Assembly (NCBI GenBank): GCA_934167785.1
Contig: CAKPLX010000027.1
Location: 1-14,866, forward strand
DNA: 14,866 nt
Direction: 5' to 3'
Source: an uncultured Bacilli bacterium
GTDB lineage: Bacteria > Bacillota_I > Bacilli_A > RF39 > UBA660
Shown: one piece after another, positions 7,264 to 14,836 of the stretch
Layout of the letters: each line of letters begins with the position of its first letter
Numbering within the stretch: position 1 is the first letter of the stretch
Program-made: the position numbers and the translations under genes
The notes under the pieces: generated by a model
The model's database searches: none
What the model was told of the DNA's origin: nothing
Seen by the model: only the letters and a program-made list of their open reading frames with translations

Positions 7264-7300
7264 AATTTTTCCTCCTTCTTTTTATTCTTTTTATGTCAAA

Positions 7301-7921
7301 TTAATTAGTACTAATTAATTGAACATCTTTATAATAATTCTTGTAATTGTTGTAAGGCATTTTAAATATACTATAAGTTATTGGCAAAATCACTAATACA
7401 GATTCTACCATTCCTACTAATAAATAGTTAGAAATAATAGGATCTTTACTAATAAGAATAATGATAGTATATATAATTCCTAAACAAAAACTAACAATTC
7501 TAAATCTCTTTCTTTTCTTTTTATTAATCAGTGGTCTTTTTTGTGTATCAGCTGGAGCATATAACAATAAACAAATATCACAAATTATTGCTACAGTTAT
7601 CATAATCCACATAGGTATTTGAATATATTTAACCAAAATTGCTCCACCTATAAAAAAGATAAGAGACGAAATCAAACAGTAAGCACTTTTACTAGCGTGT
7701 ATTCCAAATGCTTGAGATCTAATAATATTATAGGTAATAAGAAGAATAAGTACTTCCTTAAAAATTCCTAGTAATATAGCAAATAAGAAGATAATAATTA
7801 TTTTAGTAAAAGTAAGATACAAACCTTCTAATCCATAAATAATGACTTCTATTTGTTCATTATTATATTTACCATCTTTTTTAAGTAATTGAACGGTTGA
7901 ACAAATCAATTTTTTCTTCAT
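7301..7921 (-). CDS. agrB: AgrB-like membrane cysteine protease that processes AgrD
   Basis: AgrB cleaves the AgrD tail and forms the thiolactone at the membrane. This 206-residue protein has the family's catalytic motif RSQAFGIHASKSAYC (68-82). Its H75 and C82 correspond to the catalytic His and Cys of staphylococcal AgrB (H77 and C84). APADTQKRPL (about 122-131), a cytoplasmic loop conserved in the family, is also present. Several hydrophobic segments span about 38-64, 83-121 and 142-190. I choose ATG 7921, with AGGTGA 5 bases upstream; a GTG at 7930 would add three residues but sits in the ribosome binding site. The gene is divergent from the DUF1292 operon and convergent to agrAC. Confidence 0.94.
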   Translation of the reverse strand: MKKKLICSTVQLLKKDGKYNNEQIEVIIYGLEGLYLTFTKIIIIFLFAILLGIFKEVLILLITYNIIRSQAFGIHASKSAYCLISSLIFFIGGAILVKYIQIPMWIMITVAIICDICLLLYAPADTQKRPLINKKKRKRFRIVSFCLGIIYTIIILISKDPIISNYLLVGMVESVLVILPITYSIFKMPYNNYKNYYKDVQLISTN

Positions 7922-7940
7922 GCCTCTCACCTACAATCTC

Positions 7941-7946
7941 ATTATA
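7941..7946 (-). promoter_or_regulatory. -10 element of the agrBD promoter
   Basis: A perfect - strand TATAAT lies 19 bases upstream of the agrB ATG. The position 17 bases upstream has no -35-like hexamer, and TTGATT copies nearby are at the wrong spacing. A promoter with a good -10 but no -35 suits activation by a regulator such as AgrA; this is inference. Confidence 0.5.
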
Positions 7947-8085
7947 TAAAAATAATCAATCAATAAATAAAAAACCTTTGAATAACCTATATTTGCTCTT
8001 TAAAATGTCAAAAATTAACTAAAATTTAATTAAATTATGCATTGACAAACCAAATCAGTACTTTTAACTTTTATTTCTCATTTAC

Positions 8086-8114
8086 TTGTGATTAAAAAAA
8101 ATATATGTTATAAT
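8086..8114 (+). promoter_or_regulatory. Promoter of the DUF1292 / coiled-coil operon
   Basis: TTGTGA (8086-8091), a 17-base spacer and TATAAT (8109-8114), with TG making an extended -10, form a strong promoter. AGGAGGAG at about 8127-8134 is the ribosome binding site. Confidence 0.75.
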
Positions 8115-8139
8115 ACATTTAAAATAGGAGGAGAGTAAA

Positions 8140-8424
8140 ATGGGAAGCAATAGAACAATAACATTGGTTGATGGATATAAAGAAGTAGGAGAGGTAGAAT
8201 TAATTTGTGCTTTTGAAGTAGAGGAATTAAATGGAAAGTATATAATTTATACAAAGAATGAACACGATAAAGGTGGAAATACAATTATTTACTCTGGAAA
8301 AATTATTACTATTGAAAATAATCAATTCATAGAAAATTTAACTGAAGGAAGAGAATGGGAAAAGTTAAAAAACATTATGAAAACAATGGCAAGATATAGT
8401 TTGGAGAGTGAGAAAAATGTATAA
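8140..8424 (+). CDS. DUF1292 (YrzB-like) family protein
   Basis: This 94-residue soluble protein fits the DUF1292 pattern: an N-terminal beta strand TITLVDG, then FEVEELNGKYIIYTKNE (25-41), IIYSGKII, and a C-terminal helix beginning with the family-like EWEKLKNIMKTMAR (74-87). The family is widespread in Firmicutes and has no established function. The start has a near-perfect AGGAGG. It overlaps the following coiled-coil gene by 8 bases, so they are translated together, which suggests their products are needed together. Confidence 0.75.
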   Translation: MGSNRTITLVDGYKEVGEVELICAFEVEELNGKYIIYTKNEHDKGGNTIIYSGKIITIENNQFIENLTEGREWEKLKNIMKTMARYSLESEKNV

Positions 8425-9115
8425 CAACAGAATAAAAAATATAGAAATACCTGAAAATTTATTTTCAAATTTAGGAGAAATGAGAAGTAAAAAATTAAAT
8501 CAAAACAAAATCAATAACACAGTTGAAGCAGAATTATCTCCCTCAGTAAAAACAGTAGAACATCCTAAAAATGAAGATATTAAAATGACAAATTTTTCTA
8601 AACACAAAGAATATCGCAATAGATTAGGAAAAATTTATGAAGGAATTAAAAATATTCATCCCATTGACTCTGAAATAGACAATGTTATTTATTTCAATAA
8701 TTATACCGAAAAAGGAATAGTTGTAAAACCTAAAGTTTCATCGCTAAAGCAATTTTGGACGGAATATCGTTTGATAGATAACGAAAAAAGAGTTCCGACT
8801 CCTTATAAAACTGAAGTAACGGAGCAAAAATTAACAGATTTTGATGAATTATTTGAAGCATTACAAATGAGAGTAGCGGAAATCAATAAATACATAGATG
8901 AATTAAAAGAAATGCGTAGTAATATTGAAAAGACCAGTAATGAATTAGAAAAAGATAAGGAAAAATTATCTGATGAAAAACAGAAGTTTATTAATTATAA
9001 GAAAAATGAAGAGACTAAAATCAAACAAGAAAAAGAAAATATCAAAATAAATTATGATAGACTTCAAACCATTATAGATGATTTGGATAAAAGATTAGAA
9101 AGTATTGATCAATAA
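8417..9115 (+). CDS. Coiled-coil protein of unknown function
   Basis: I do not recognise this 232-residue protein. It has no signal peptide and no transmembrane segment. The first 140 residues are polar, with a possible folded core around NVIYFNNYTEKGIVVKPKVS and LKQFWTEYRLI (about 90-125). From about 140 to the end it is rich in Glu, Lys and Leu/Ile in heptad-like spacing, predicting a long coiled coil that ends DLDKRLESIDQ. The start is taken as ATG 8417, with GGAGAG 8 bases upstream; the GTG at 8408 overlaps that site. It lies in an operon with the DUF1292 gene. A structural or scaffolding role is only a guess. Confidence 0.7.
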   Translation: MYNNRIKNIEIPENLFSNLGEMRSKKLNQNKINNTVEAELSPSVKTVEHPKNEDIKMTNFSKHKEYRNRLGKIYEGIKNIHPIDSEIDNVIYFNNYTEKGIVVKPKVSSLKQFWTEYRLIDNEKRVPTPYKTEVTEQKLTDFDELFEALQMRVAEINKYIDELKEMRSNIEKTSNELEKDKEKLSDEKQKFINYKKNEETKIKQEKENIKINYDRLQTIIDDLDKRLESIDQ

Positions 9116-9127
9116 TTTTATAACATC

Positions 9128-9155
9128 AAAAAAAGTTCAGGAGTGAGCTTTTTTT
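9128..9155 (+). terminator. Intrinsic terminator between the coiled-coil gene and xfp
   Basis: AAAAAAAGTTC (9128-9138) pairs with GAGCTTTTTTT (9145-9155) with one G-U pair around AGGAGT, so the T-run forms part of the stem and tract. It ends only 24 bases before the xfp start codon, leaving no space for a promoter after it. Confidence 0.7.
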
Positions 9156-9179
9156 AGCAGATGAAGAAAGAGGAATATT

Positions 9180-11519
9180 ATGGAAATAAAAGAATTAAAA
9201 AAAATAGATGCCTATTTTAGGGCGGCTAATTATTTATCAGCATGTCAACTTTATTTATTAGATAATCCCTTACTAAAAAGAAAATTAACGTTAAAAGATA
9301 TTAAACCAAATGTAGTAGGACACTGGGGAACTGCTCCTGGACAAAATTTCATTTATACTCATTTAAATCGTGTGATAAAAAAGTATGATTTAAATATGAT
9401 TTATATTTCTGGGCCAGGACATGGCGGTCAAGTTGTTGTATCAAATACTTACTTAGAAGGGAGTTATACTGAAATATATCCAAGTATTACACAGGATGAA
9501 GAAGGATTAAAGAAACTTTTCAAACAGTTTTCTTTTCCAGGAGGTATCTCATCTCATGCTGCACCAGAAACTCCAGGATCAATTAATGAAGGTGGTGAAT
9601 TAGGTTATAGCTTAGCTCACGCCTATGGAGCAGTTTTAGATAATCCAACATTAATAGCGGCTTGCGTAATTGGAGATGGAGAACTGGAAACTGGTCCTCT
9701 TCAAGCTTCATTACAAATCAATAAAATTATGAATCCAAAAACTGATGGTGTAGTTTTACCCATCTTACACCTAAATGGTTATAAAATTGCTAATCCAACC
9801 TTATTTTCTAGAATAAGTGATATGGAATTAGATGACTATTTTAGAGGAAGTGGTTATTTACCTTATTATGTTGAAGGGGATAGTCCAATGACTATGCACA
9901 AAAGAATGGCTGAAGTTTTAGATGAAGTAATTGAAAAAATTAAGGATATTAAATATCGAAAATCAACCAAAAGACCAATTTGGCCAATGATTATATTAAG
10001 AACGCCAAAAGGATGGACAGGACCAAAAGAAGTTGAAGGAAAAAAAATAGAAGGTTCATTCCGTTCTCATCAAGTTCCCGTTATTGTGGATGAAGATCAC
10101 AAAGAAAATTTAGAAGTATTAGAAAATTGGTTACGAAGTTACAAGCCAGAAGAGTTATTTGATAAAAATGGAACACTAATAAAAGAACTTCAAGAACTTG
10201 CACCAATAGGTAATCAACGAATGGGAGCAAATCCTAACGCAAATGGTGGCAAGTTATTAAAAGAATTAAATTTACCTGATTTTAGAGAATATGGAGTAAA
10301 AATTACTGAGCATGGAAAAACTCAGGCTCAAGATATGATTGAATTAGGAAAATATGTAAAAGATATCATTAAATTAAATAAAGACAAACATAATTTTAGA
10401 ATATTTGCACCAGATGAAACTTTATCTAATCGTTTGAACTACGTGTTTGAAGAAACTAATCGCAAATGGAATGCTATAAAAAAGGAAACAGATGAATTTT
10501 TGGATAGTGATGGAATAGTAATTGATTCTATTTTATCAGAGCATATTTGTCAAGGAATGTTAGAAGGTTATTTATTGACTGGTCGTCATGGCTTTTTTAC
10601 TAGTTATGAAGCTTTTATTAGAATTGTAGATTCTATGGCTAGTCAACACGCAAAATGGCTAAAAGTTTCTAAACAATTACCATGGCGTCAGAAAATATCA
10701 TCTTTAAATTATGTTTTATCATCACATGTATGGCAACAAGATCATAATGGTTATACACATCAAGACCCAGGTTTTTTAAATCATTTAGTCACCAAAAAAG
10801 CAGATATTGTTAGAATTTATCTTCCACCAGATACAAATTGCTTATTATCATGTTTTGAACACTGTATGAAAAGTAAAGATTATATTAACGTTATGATCGC
10901 ATCAAAACATCCAAGACCACAATGGTTAAGTATGGAGGAAGCAGTAATTCATTGCACACAAGGAATTGGAATTTGGAAATGGGCTAGTAATGATGAAAAT
11001 CAAGAACCAGATATTGTTATGGCTTGTTGTGGAGATACTCCAACACTAGAGACTCTAGCGGCAACTTCAATTTTAAGAGAGTACTTCCCAGAATTAAAAA
11101 TAAGAGTAATTAATGTGGTAGATTTGATGCGACTACAATCAAATACTGAACATCCACATGGATTAGCTGATGAAGACTATGATTCACTATTTACTAAGGA
11201 TAAGCCAATCATATTTGCATTTCATGGTTACCCAAATTTAATTCACCAATTAACATATAAAAGACATAACAAAGATTTGCATGTTCATGGTTATAAAGAA
11301 GAAGGAACAATTACTACTAGATTTGATATGTGCGTTCAAAATGGAATTGATCGCTATCATCTAGTCTTAGCAGCCTTAAAGCGTCTTCCACAACTTGGAA
11401 ACAGAAGTGCACTTTTAAATCAATTATGTAAAGATAAATTAGTTATTCATAAACAATACATCTATGAATATGGAAAAGATCTGCCAGAAATTCAAAATTG
11501 GCAGTGGAAAGGATTTTAA
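9180..11519 (+). CDS. xfp: Xylulose-5-phosphate/fructose-6-phosphate phosphoketolase
   Basis: This thiamine-diphosphate enzyme splits xylulose 5-phosphate, and often fructose 6-phosphate, with inorganic phosphate to acetyl phosphate plus a sugar phosphate. It is the key step of heterofermentative and bifid-shunt sugar use in the cytoplasm. At 779 residues it has the full family length. Motifs in order: [19 protein letters not shown] (46-64), SGPGHGG (77-83), [20 protein letters not shown] (124-143), the TPP-binding GDGELETGP (165-173) followed by [10 protein letters not shown] (198-207), [13 protein letters not shown], and [10 protein letters not shown] around 521-530. No key motif appears lost, so it should be active; specificity for one or both substrates cannot be read. 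The start has AGAGGA about 8 bases upstream. A hairpin terminator lies immediately on each side, making it a separate unit. Confidence 0.97.
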   Translation: MEIKELKKIDAYFRAANYLSACQLYLLDNPLLKRKLTLKDIKPNVVGHWGTAPGQNFIYTHLNRVIKKYDLNMIYISGPGHGGQVVVSNTYLEGSYTEIYPSITQDEEGLKKLFKQFSFPGGISSHAAPETPGSINEGGELGYSLAHAYGAVLDNPTLIAACVIGDGELETGPLQASLQINKIMNPKTDGVVLPILHLNGYKIANPTLFSRISDMELDDYFRGSGYLPYYVEGDSPMTMHKRMAEVLDEVIEKIKDIKYRKSTKRPIWPMIILRTPKGWTGPKEVEGKKIEGSFRSHQVPVIVDEDHKENLEVLENWLRSYKPEELFDKNGTLIKELQELAPIGNQRMGANPNANGGKLLKELNLPDFREYGVKITEHGKTQAQDMIELGKYVKDIIKLNKDKHNFRIFAPDETLSNRLNYVFEETNRKWNAIKKETDEFLDSDGIVIDSILSEHICQGMLEGYLLTGRHGFFTSYEAFIRIVDSMASQHAKWLKVSKQLPWRQKISSLNYVLSSHVWQQDHNGYTHQDPGFLNHLVTKKADIVRIYLPPDTNCLLSCFEHCMKSKDYINVMIASKHPRPQWLSMEEAVIHCTQGIGIWKWASNDENQEPDIVMACCGDTPTLETLAATSILREYFPELKIRVINVVDLMRLQSNTEHPHGLADEDYDSLFTKDKPIIFAFHGYPNLIHQLTYKRHNKDLHVHGYKEEGTITTRFDMCVQNGIDRYHLVLAALKRLPQLGNRSALLNQLCKDKLVIHKQYIYEYGKDLPEIQNWQWKGF

Positions 11520-11544
11520 CAATTATATATTATAATTGTTTTTT
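11518..11544 (+). terminator. Terminator of xfp
   Basis: AACAATTATA (11518-11527) and TATAATTGTT (11531-11540) are perfect 10-base arms around TAT, followed by TTTT. The hairpin overlaps the xfp stop codon. The stem is almost all A-T, so it is weak in energy. The right arm also contains a TATAAT that could serve as a -10 for the next gene. Confidence 0.75.
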
Positions 11545-11549
11545 CTAAA

Positions 11550-11894
11550 ATGAAGTTAGAATATAACCAAAAAGAAATATCCACAACAATGACCACTAAT
11601 CCTAATTTATTAAAATATCATTTTCAAAAATTATACTATGCAATCATTATTAAAAATTGCAACCGTTACAGTTCAATTGCAAATAAACAAAGAATAGATG
11701 TTGTTTTTACAAATGATGATTTAGAAATATTATCCATTCAAAAGGAAATGCATGAAAATACTGTATTTCAAAATGAAAACGCTCATTTAGCAATTCTCCT
11801 TCCCTTAAATTTTTTCCCCGATTTAAAAGTAGGAACTAAATTTTCAATAATAGAGAGTCATAAGAGTTTTCAAAATGAAAAAGATAATACTTAA
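11550..11894 (+). CDS. Small protein, possibly DUF192-like
   Basis: This 114-residue protein is only loosely recognisable. The order IIIKNCNRYSS, then QRIDVVFTNDDLEILSIQKEM (48-68), then HLAILLPLNFFPDLKVGTKFSI (80-101) mirrors the second half of DUF192 proteins (WMKNTxxPLDIIF, a central helix, then AVLELxAGxxxxxxxKxGDxV). The usual Trp-Met before Lys-Asn is replaced by Ile-Ile. DUF192 has no firm biochemical role. No ribosome binding site precedes ATG 11550, which lies 9 bases after the xfp terminator. ATG 11589 is an alternative start, also without a clear site. It overlaps the CapA-like gene by 20 bases, so the two are probably coupled. Confidence 0.55.
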   Translation: MKLEYNQKEISTTMTTNPNLLKYHFQKLYYAIIIKNCNRYSSIANKQRIDVVFTNDDLEILSIQKEMHENTVFQNENAHLAILLPLNFFPDLKVGTKFSIIESHKSFQNEKDNT

Positions 11895-13194
11895 TTCTTT
11901 AACTACAATATTTTTTCTTCTTTTGCTATTATCAATTTTTCTACTTCTTTCATCTAAAAAGATAAAAAAGGTAAATGTAGAGAAAGATAGTCAAAAGGAT
12001 ATAAACATTGTTCAAGAAATTATAAAAGTTAATCAAAATGACGAAATTGATGAAAAATTTCTGAATTGGATTAAAATAAATTATGGGGATAATACTTTAA
12101 AAAAAATTCATCAGGAAATCAAAAATAATCATTATAAAGAACAATTATGGCACGACATTACTTCTAATTCTCTAAAAGTTTTAAAAGATAAATACAACAA
12201 TATCCAACTAAATAAAAAAGAAGTTAAAACAGAGAATAACCAAGTAACCTTAAGTTTTATAGGTGATGTTTCCTTAGCTGATAATTGGTATATTATGCCA
12301 AAATATGAAGAAAGAAATAAAAAAATTTATGGAATACTCTCTGAAGAAATCGTTAATGAATTAAAAATGAGTAATATTACAGTTGCTAATAATGAATTTA
12401 CAATTAGCAATAGAGGTGAAAAAATGCCTGGTAAGTATTATACTTTTAGAGCATCTCCTAATCGACTTAGTATTTATCAAGAAATGGGGGTCGATTTAGT
12501 AACTTTAGCAAATAATCATGTTTATGATTTTGGAAAATTAGCCTTTCAAGATACTTTAGAATCACTAAAACAGTATAACATTCCTTATATAGGAGCTGGA
12601 AATAATCTTGAAGAAGCAATGCAGCCCTATTATTTTATAGCAAATGGTTATAAAATTGCCTTTTTAAATGCAACACGAGCAGAAAAAATAATTTTAACAC
12701 CAGAAGCAACAGCAGATGAGGGTGGTGTATTTCGCTGCTATGATCCGAGCCACCTAATAAATATGATAAAAAAAACCAAAAGCCAAAGTGATTTTGTAAT
12801 TACATTAGTCCATTGGGGAAAAGAAGATTCAAGTAAATTAGAGCCAGTACAAGTAGATACTGCCAAACAATATATTGATGCGGGGAGTGACTTAATTGTA
12901 GGAACGCATGCCCATACTCTACAAGGAATTGACTTTTATAACCAAAAAGCAATTATTTATAATTTAGGGGATTTTATTTTTAATAATGAAACCAAAGATA
13001 CTGAAATTTTTCAATTAACGATTAATGATGCTGGACAATTCCAATATAAGATTATTCCTTGCCAACAAAAAGATGAATATACATCAATATTAAACAATCA
13101 AGAAAAGGAAAGAGTAATAAACAAGATAAGAAATTTATCACCTAATGTTTCAATTACAGAAGAAGGAAATTTTTTTTCAAAGAATGCTGAATAG
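11875..13194 (+). CDS. CapA/PgsA-like protein (calcineurin-fold), membrane anchored
   Basis: This protein belongs to the CapA (poly-gamma-glutamate capsule biosynthesis) family. An N-terminal hydrophobic segment (about 4-27) after MKK anchors it with the rest outside. A charged linker (28-120) precedes the catalytic-fold domain (124 to about 400): FIGDVSLAD (128-136), ANNEF (171-175, the family's NLE position), LVTLANNHVYDFG (208-220), LVHWGKE (311-317), GTHAHTLQG (343-351) and YNLGDFIFN (362-370). These match the metallophosphoesterase-like CapA motifs. No capB, capC or other capsule genes are nearby, so production of polyglutamate is not supported; a wall- or polymer-related hydrolase is as likely. 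It starts inside the preceding small gene. An AAGAG about 8 bases upstream is a weak ribosome binding site. Confidence 0.88.
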   Translation: MKKIILNSLTTIFFLLLLLSIFLLLSSKKIKKVNVEKDSQKDINIVQEIIKVNQNDEIDEKFLNWIKINYGDNTLKKIHQEIKNNHYKEQLWHDITSNSLKVLKDKYNNIQLNKKEVKTENNQVTLSFIGDVSLADNWYIMPKYEERNKKIYGILSEEIVNELKMSNITVANNEFTISNRGEKMPGKYYTFRASPNRLSIYQEMGVDLVTLANNHVYDFGKLAFQDTLESLKQYNIPYIGAGNNLEEAMQPYYFIANGYKIAFLNATRAEKIILTPEATADEGGVFRCYDPSHLINMIKKTKSQSDFVITLVHWGKEDSSKLEPVQVDTAKQYIDAGSDLIVGTHAHTLQGIDFYNQKAIIYNLGDFIFNNETKDTEIFQLTINDAGQFQYKIIPCQQKDEYTSILNNQEKERVINKIRNLSPNVSITEEGNFFSKNAE

Positions 13195-13206
13195 TATTCT
13201 TTTTTA
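13181..13206 (+). terminator. Terminator of the CapA-like gene
   Basis: AGAATGCT (13181-13188) and AGTATTCT (13193-13200) pair with one G-U around GAAT, followed by a T-run. The stop codon of the CapA-like gene is inside the hairpin. Confidence 0.8.
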
Positions 13207-13391
13207 AATTTATAGTTAACAAAACACCTTTTTTCCCAAAAAAATTATCACAAAAATACTAATACAGAAAAAATTATAAATAATAAGCTAAAATTAAAAA
13301 CACTTCTTTAGCCAGTATATTTGTCCTATGCTGACATAGAATATTACAGTGATTTAATAATAAGAGTTATCATATGAAAGAGGGAAAAATT

Positions 13392-13967
13392 ATGCTAGAA
13401 ACAATATTATATTTAAATATTAGTAGACCGAAGACACTAAGTTTTATCGATGAAGAGACAAAAAAGTATATCAATTTAAAAGTGAAACTAAAAAATGATA
13501 TTAGTGAATTTGCGTTCAAAAAATTTTTATTTGAAATGGCAGATTTAAAATTAAATTTATTATCAAAAGGTATTACTGATACGGAATCTATTAAAGAATT
13601 AAAATTATGCTTCAAAGAAATTTTAAAAACTGATTCTGTAATTAGTTTAAAATCCTTATATGAATTAATGACAAACCTAAGTATTCAAGAATTTTCTATA
13701 TTAAATGAAAGAATAGAACAATTTTTTGATATGTTCGAAATTATTAATAGAAGTGAATACAGCATTGATGTATATAATGAAATGGTAAGATATTTACATA
13801 CTAATCAATTATTTTTGAATCAAGACAGTGATTTTGAAAAAGAAGTAAAAGTGATAAAGTACAATAGTTATTTTTTTAATTCGAAATATTTATCGAAATG
13901 TAAAATGCTTAAACAAGAAACGAATCATAAAGAAAGATTGTTAATAAAAGAAAAAAGTATTGGATGA
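13392..13967 (+). CDS. Hypothetical protein, first of two tandem paralogs
   Basis: I do not recognise the family. The 191-residue product is soluble, with no signal or membrane segment, and rich in Lys, Glu, Leu and Ile, probably mostly helical. It is clearly paralogous to the gene at 14143. Shared landmarks are an N-terminal xETxLxLN, SFIDxxTKKY (17-26), LKVKLxxxISEF, a central IxLxxLY, DMFEI, YNEMxR, EVKxI with NSYFFN near the end, and a final K(S/A)IG. ATG 13392 is chosen over ATG 13374 because GAGGG lies 8 bases upstream and its first residues MLET align with MPET of the paralog. It ends in TGA, followed by a terminator. About 200 bases of AT-rich sequence precede it, with a small CTATG/CATAG hairpin (13326-13339) and no clear promoter. 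Confidence 0.75.
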   Translation: MLETILYLNISRPKTLSFIDEETKKYINLKVKLKNDISEFAFKKFLFEMADLKLNLLSKGITDTESIKELKLCFKEILKTDSVISLKSLYELMTNLSIQEFSILNERIEQFFDMFEIINRSEYSIDVYNEMVRYLHTNQLFLNQDSDFEKEVKVIKYNSYFFNSKYLSKCKMLKQETNHKERLLIKEKSIG

Positions 13968-14000
13968 AGTCCTTTAGAAATTCAAATTGTTCATCAATTT

Positions 14001-14031
14001 AAAAAAGCGACTATCAAGTCATCGCTTTTTT
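14001..14031 (+). terminator. Terminator of the first paralog gene
   Basis: AAAAAGCGAC and GTC-A-TCGCTTTTT pair with a single bulged A around TATCAA, followed by T residues. It is a strong Rho-independent terminator. Confidence 0.85.
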
Positions 14032-14090
14032 ATTTATTGTTATACTTTATTACTATTTTAATGAAAAAATATAAAATTTATTAAATTTAT

Positions 14091-14118
14091 TTGACAAAAA
14101 ATCAATTTGTAGTAAAAT
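14091..14118 (+). promoter_or_regulatory. Promoter of the second paralog gene
   Basis: Perfect TTGACA (14091-14096), a 16-base spacer and TAAAAT (14113-14118) lie 24 bases before the start codon. AGGGAGG at 14129-14135 is the ribosome binding site. Confidence 0.75.
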
Positions 14119-14142
14119 AGCAATGCACAGGGAGGAAAGAGT

Positions 14143-14703
14143 ATGCCAGAAACAAATTTATGTTTAAATGGAAAAGTACCAAAAATTGTTAGTTTTATTG
14201 ATAGTGATACTAAAAAATATGTTAGTTTAAAAGTAAAATTAAGGGACGAAATTAGCGAATTTGAATTAAAAAGATTTTTCAATAGAGTATATAGCGCAAA
14301 ATTGGATTACGGTTATAGCAATACATTTGTAGCAAGTTATAGTACGAAAAATTTAAATGCTTGCTTAAAGAATGTTTTAAATGAAACTTCAGTAATTAAT
14401 TTGGAAAATTTATATCGTATTATAAATAGAGATGATGTAAGCGAATTAACTATCTTTGAGTTAATTATCGAAGAATTTGCAGATATGTTTGAAATTCTTG
14501 AATGTAATGAATTTGATTTAAATGAATATAATGAGATGATAAGACAATTAACGATGAATAAGTCATTTCAATCTGAAGAAGGGAATTTCAAGAAAGAAGT
14601 AAAAGCTATCCAATTTAATAGTTACTTTTTCAACAGACAATATCAAAAAGAAACCAAAAAGACAATTGAACATCAATTTTTGAAAAGAAAAGCAATTGGA
14701 TAG
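14143..14703 (+). CDS. Hypothetical protein, second of two tandem paralogs
   Basis: This 186-residue soluble protein is of the same unrecognised family as the gene at 13392. It keeps MPETNLCLN, SFIDSDTKKYVSLKVKLRDE (17-36), ISEFELKRFF, INLENLY, FADMFEI, YNEMIRQL, FKKEVKAI, NSYFFNRQY and the C-terminal KRKAIG. The region after residue 47 up to about 80 is the most divergent between the two and contains small length differences. It has its own strong promoter and terminator, so the two paralogs are separate transcription units that can be regulated independently. The start has AGGGAGG 7 bases upstream. Confidence 0.8.
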   Translation: MPETNLCLNGKVPKIVSFIDSDTKKYVSLKVKLRDEISEFELKRFFNRVYSAKLDYGYSNTFVASYSTKNLNACLKNVLNETSVINLENLYRIINRDDVSELTIFELIIEEFADMFEILECNEFDLNEYNEMIRQLTMNKSFQSEEGNFKKEVKAIQFNSYFFNRQYQKETKKTIEHQFLKRKAIG

Positions 14704-14710
14704 ATAGTAG

Positions 14711-14737
14711 ACTGTACCTAGGTAGATACAGTTTTTT
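14711..14737 (+). terminator. Terminator of the second paralog gene
   Basis: ACTGTA (14711-14716) and TACAGT (14727-14732) form a stem around CCTAGGTAGA, followed by a run of T. The stem is short but the tract is good. Confidence 0.75.
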
Positions 14738-14770
14738 AATACCATATTTTCCCATATTTAAGTATTTCTA

Positions 14771-14800
14771 TTGACAAAAAATATTAGATTTTTGTATAAT
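14771..14800 (+). promoter_or_regulatory. Promoter of the gene at the right edge
   Basis: TTGACA (14771-14776), an 18-base spacer and TATAAT (14795-14800): both hexamers are consensus. Confidence 0.8.
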
Positions 14801-14836
14801 CATTAATGTTAGTTACCTTACAAAAAGAGGTGGAAA

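Noticed and set aside
7124..7318. 64-residue + strand ORF between agrC and agrB
   Set aside because: It is antisense to agrD, which has a perfect ribosome binding site and clear AgrD motifs; the + strand frame has no such support.
11875..13194. Poly-gamma-glutamate capsule locus
   Set aside because: Only the CapA-like gene is present; no ligase (capB) or capC-type genes are adjacent, so a capsule pathway is not supported.
13370..13615. 81-residue - strand ORF opposite the first paralog
   Set aside because: A similar antisense ORF (14058-14282) lies opposite the second paralog, which at first suggests a conserved antisense gene. The likeness follows from the paralogous + strand sequence, and neither has a ribosome binding site.
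14563..14745. 60-residue - strand ORF opposite the end of the second paralog
   Set aside because: Shadow of the + strand gene; it would begin beyond that gene's terminator with no ribosome binding site.
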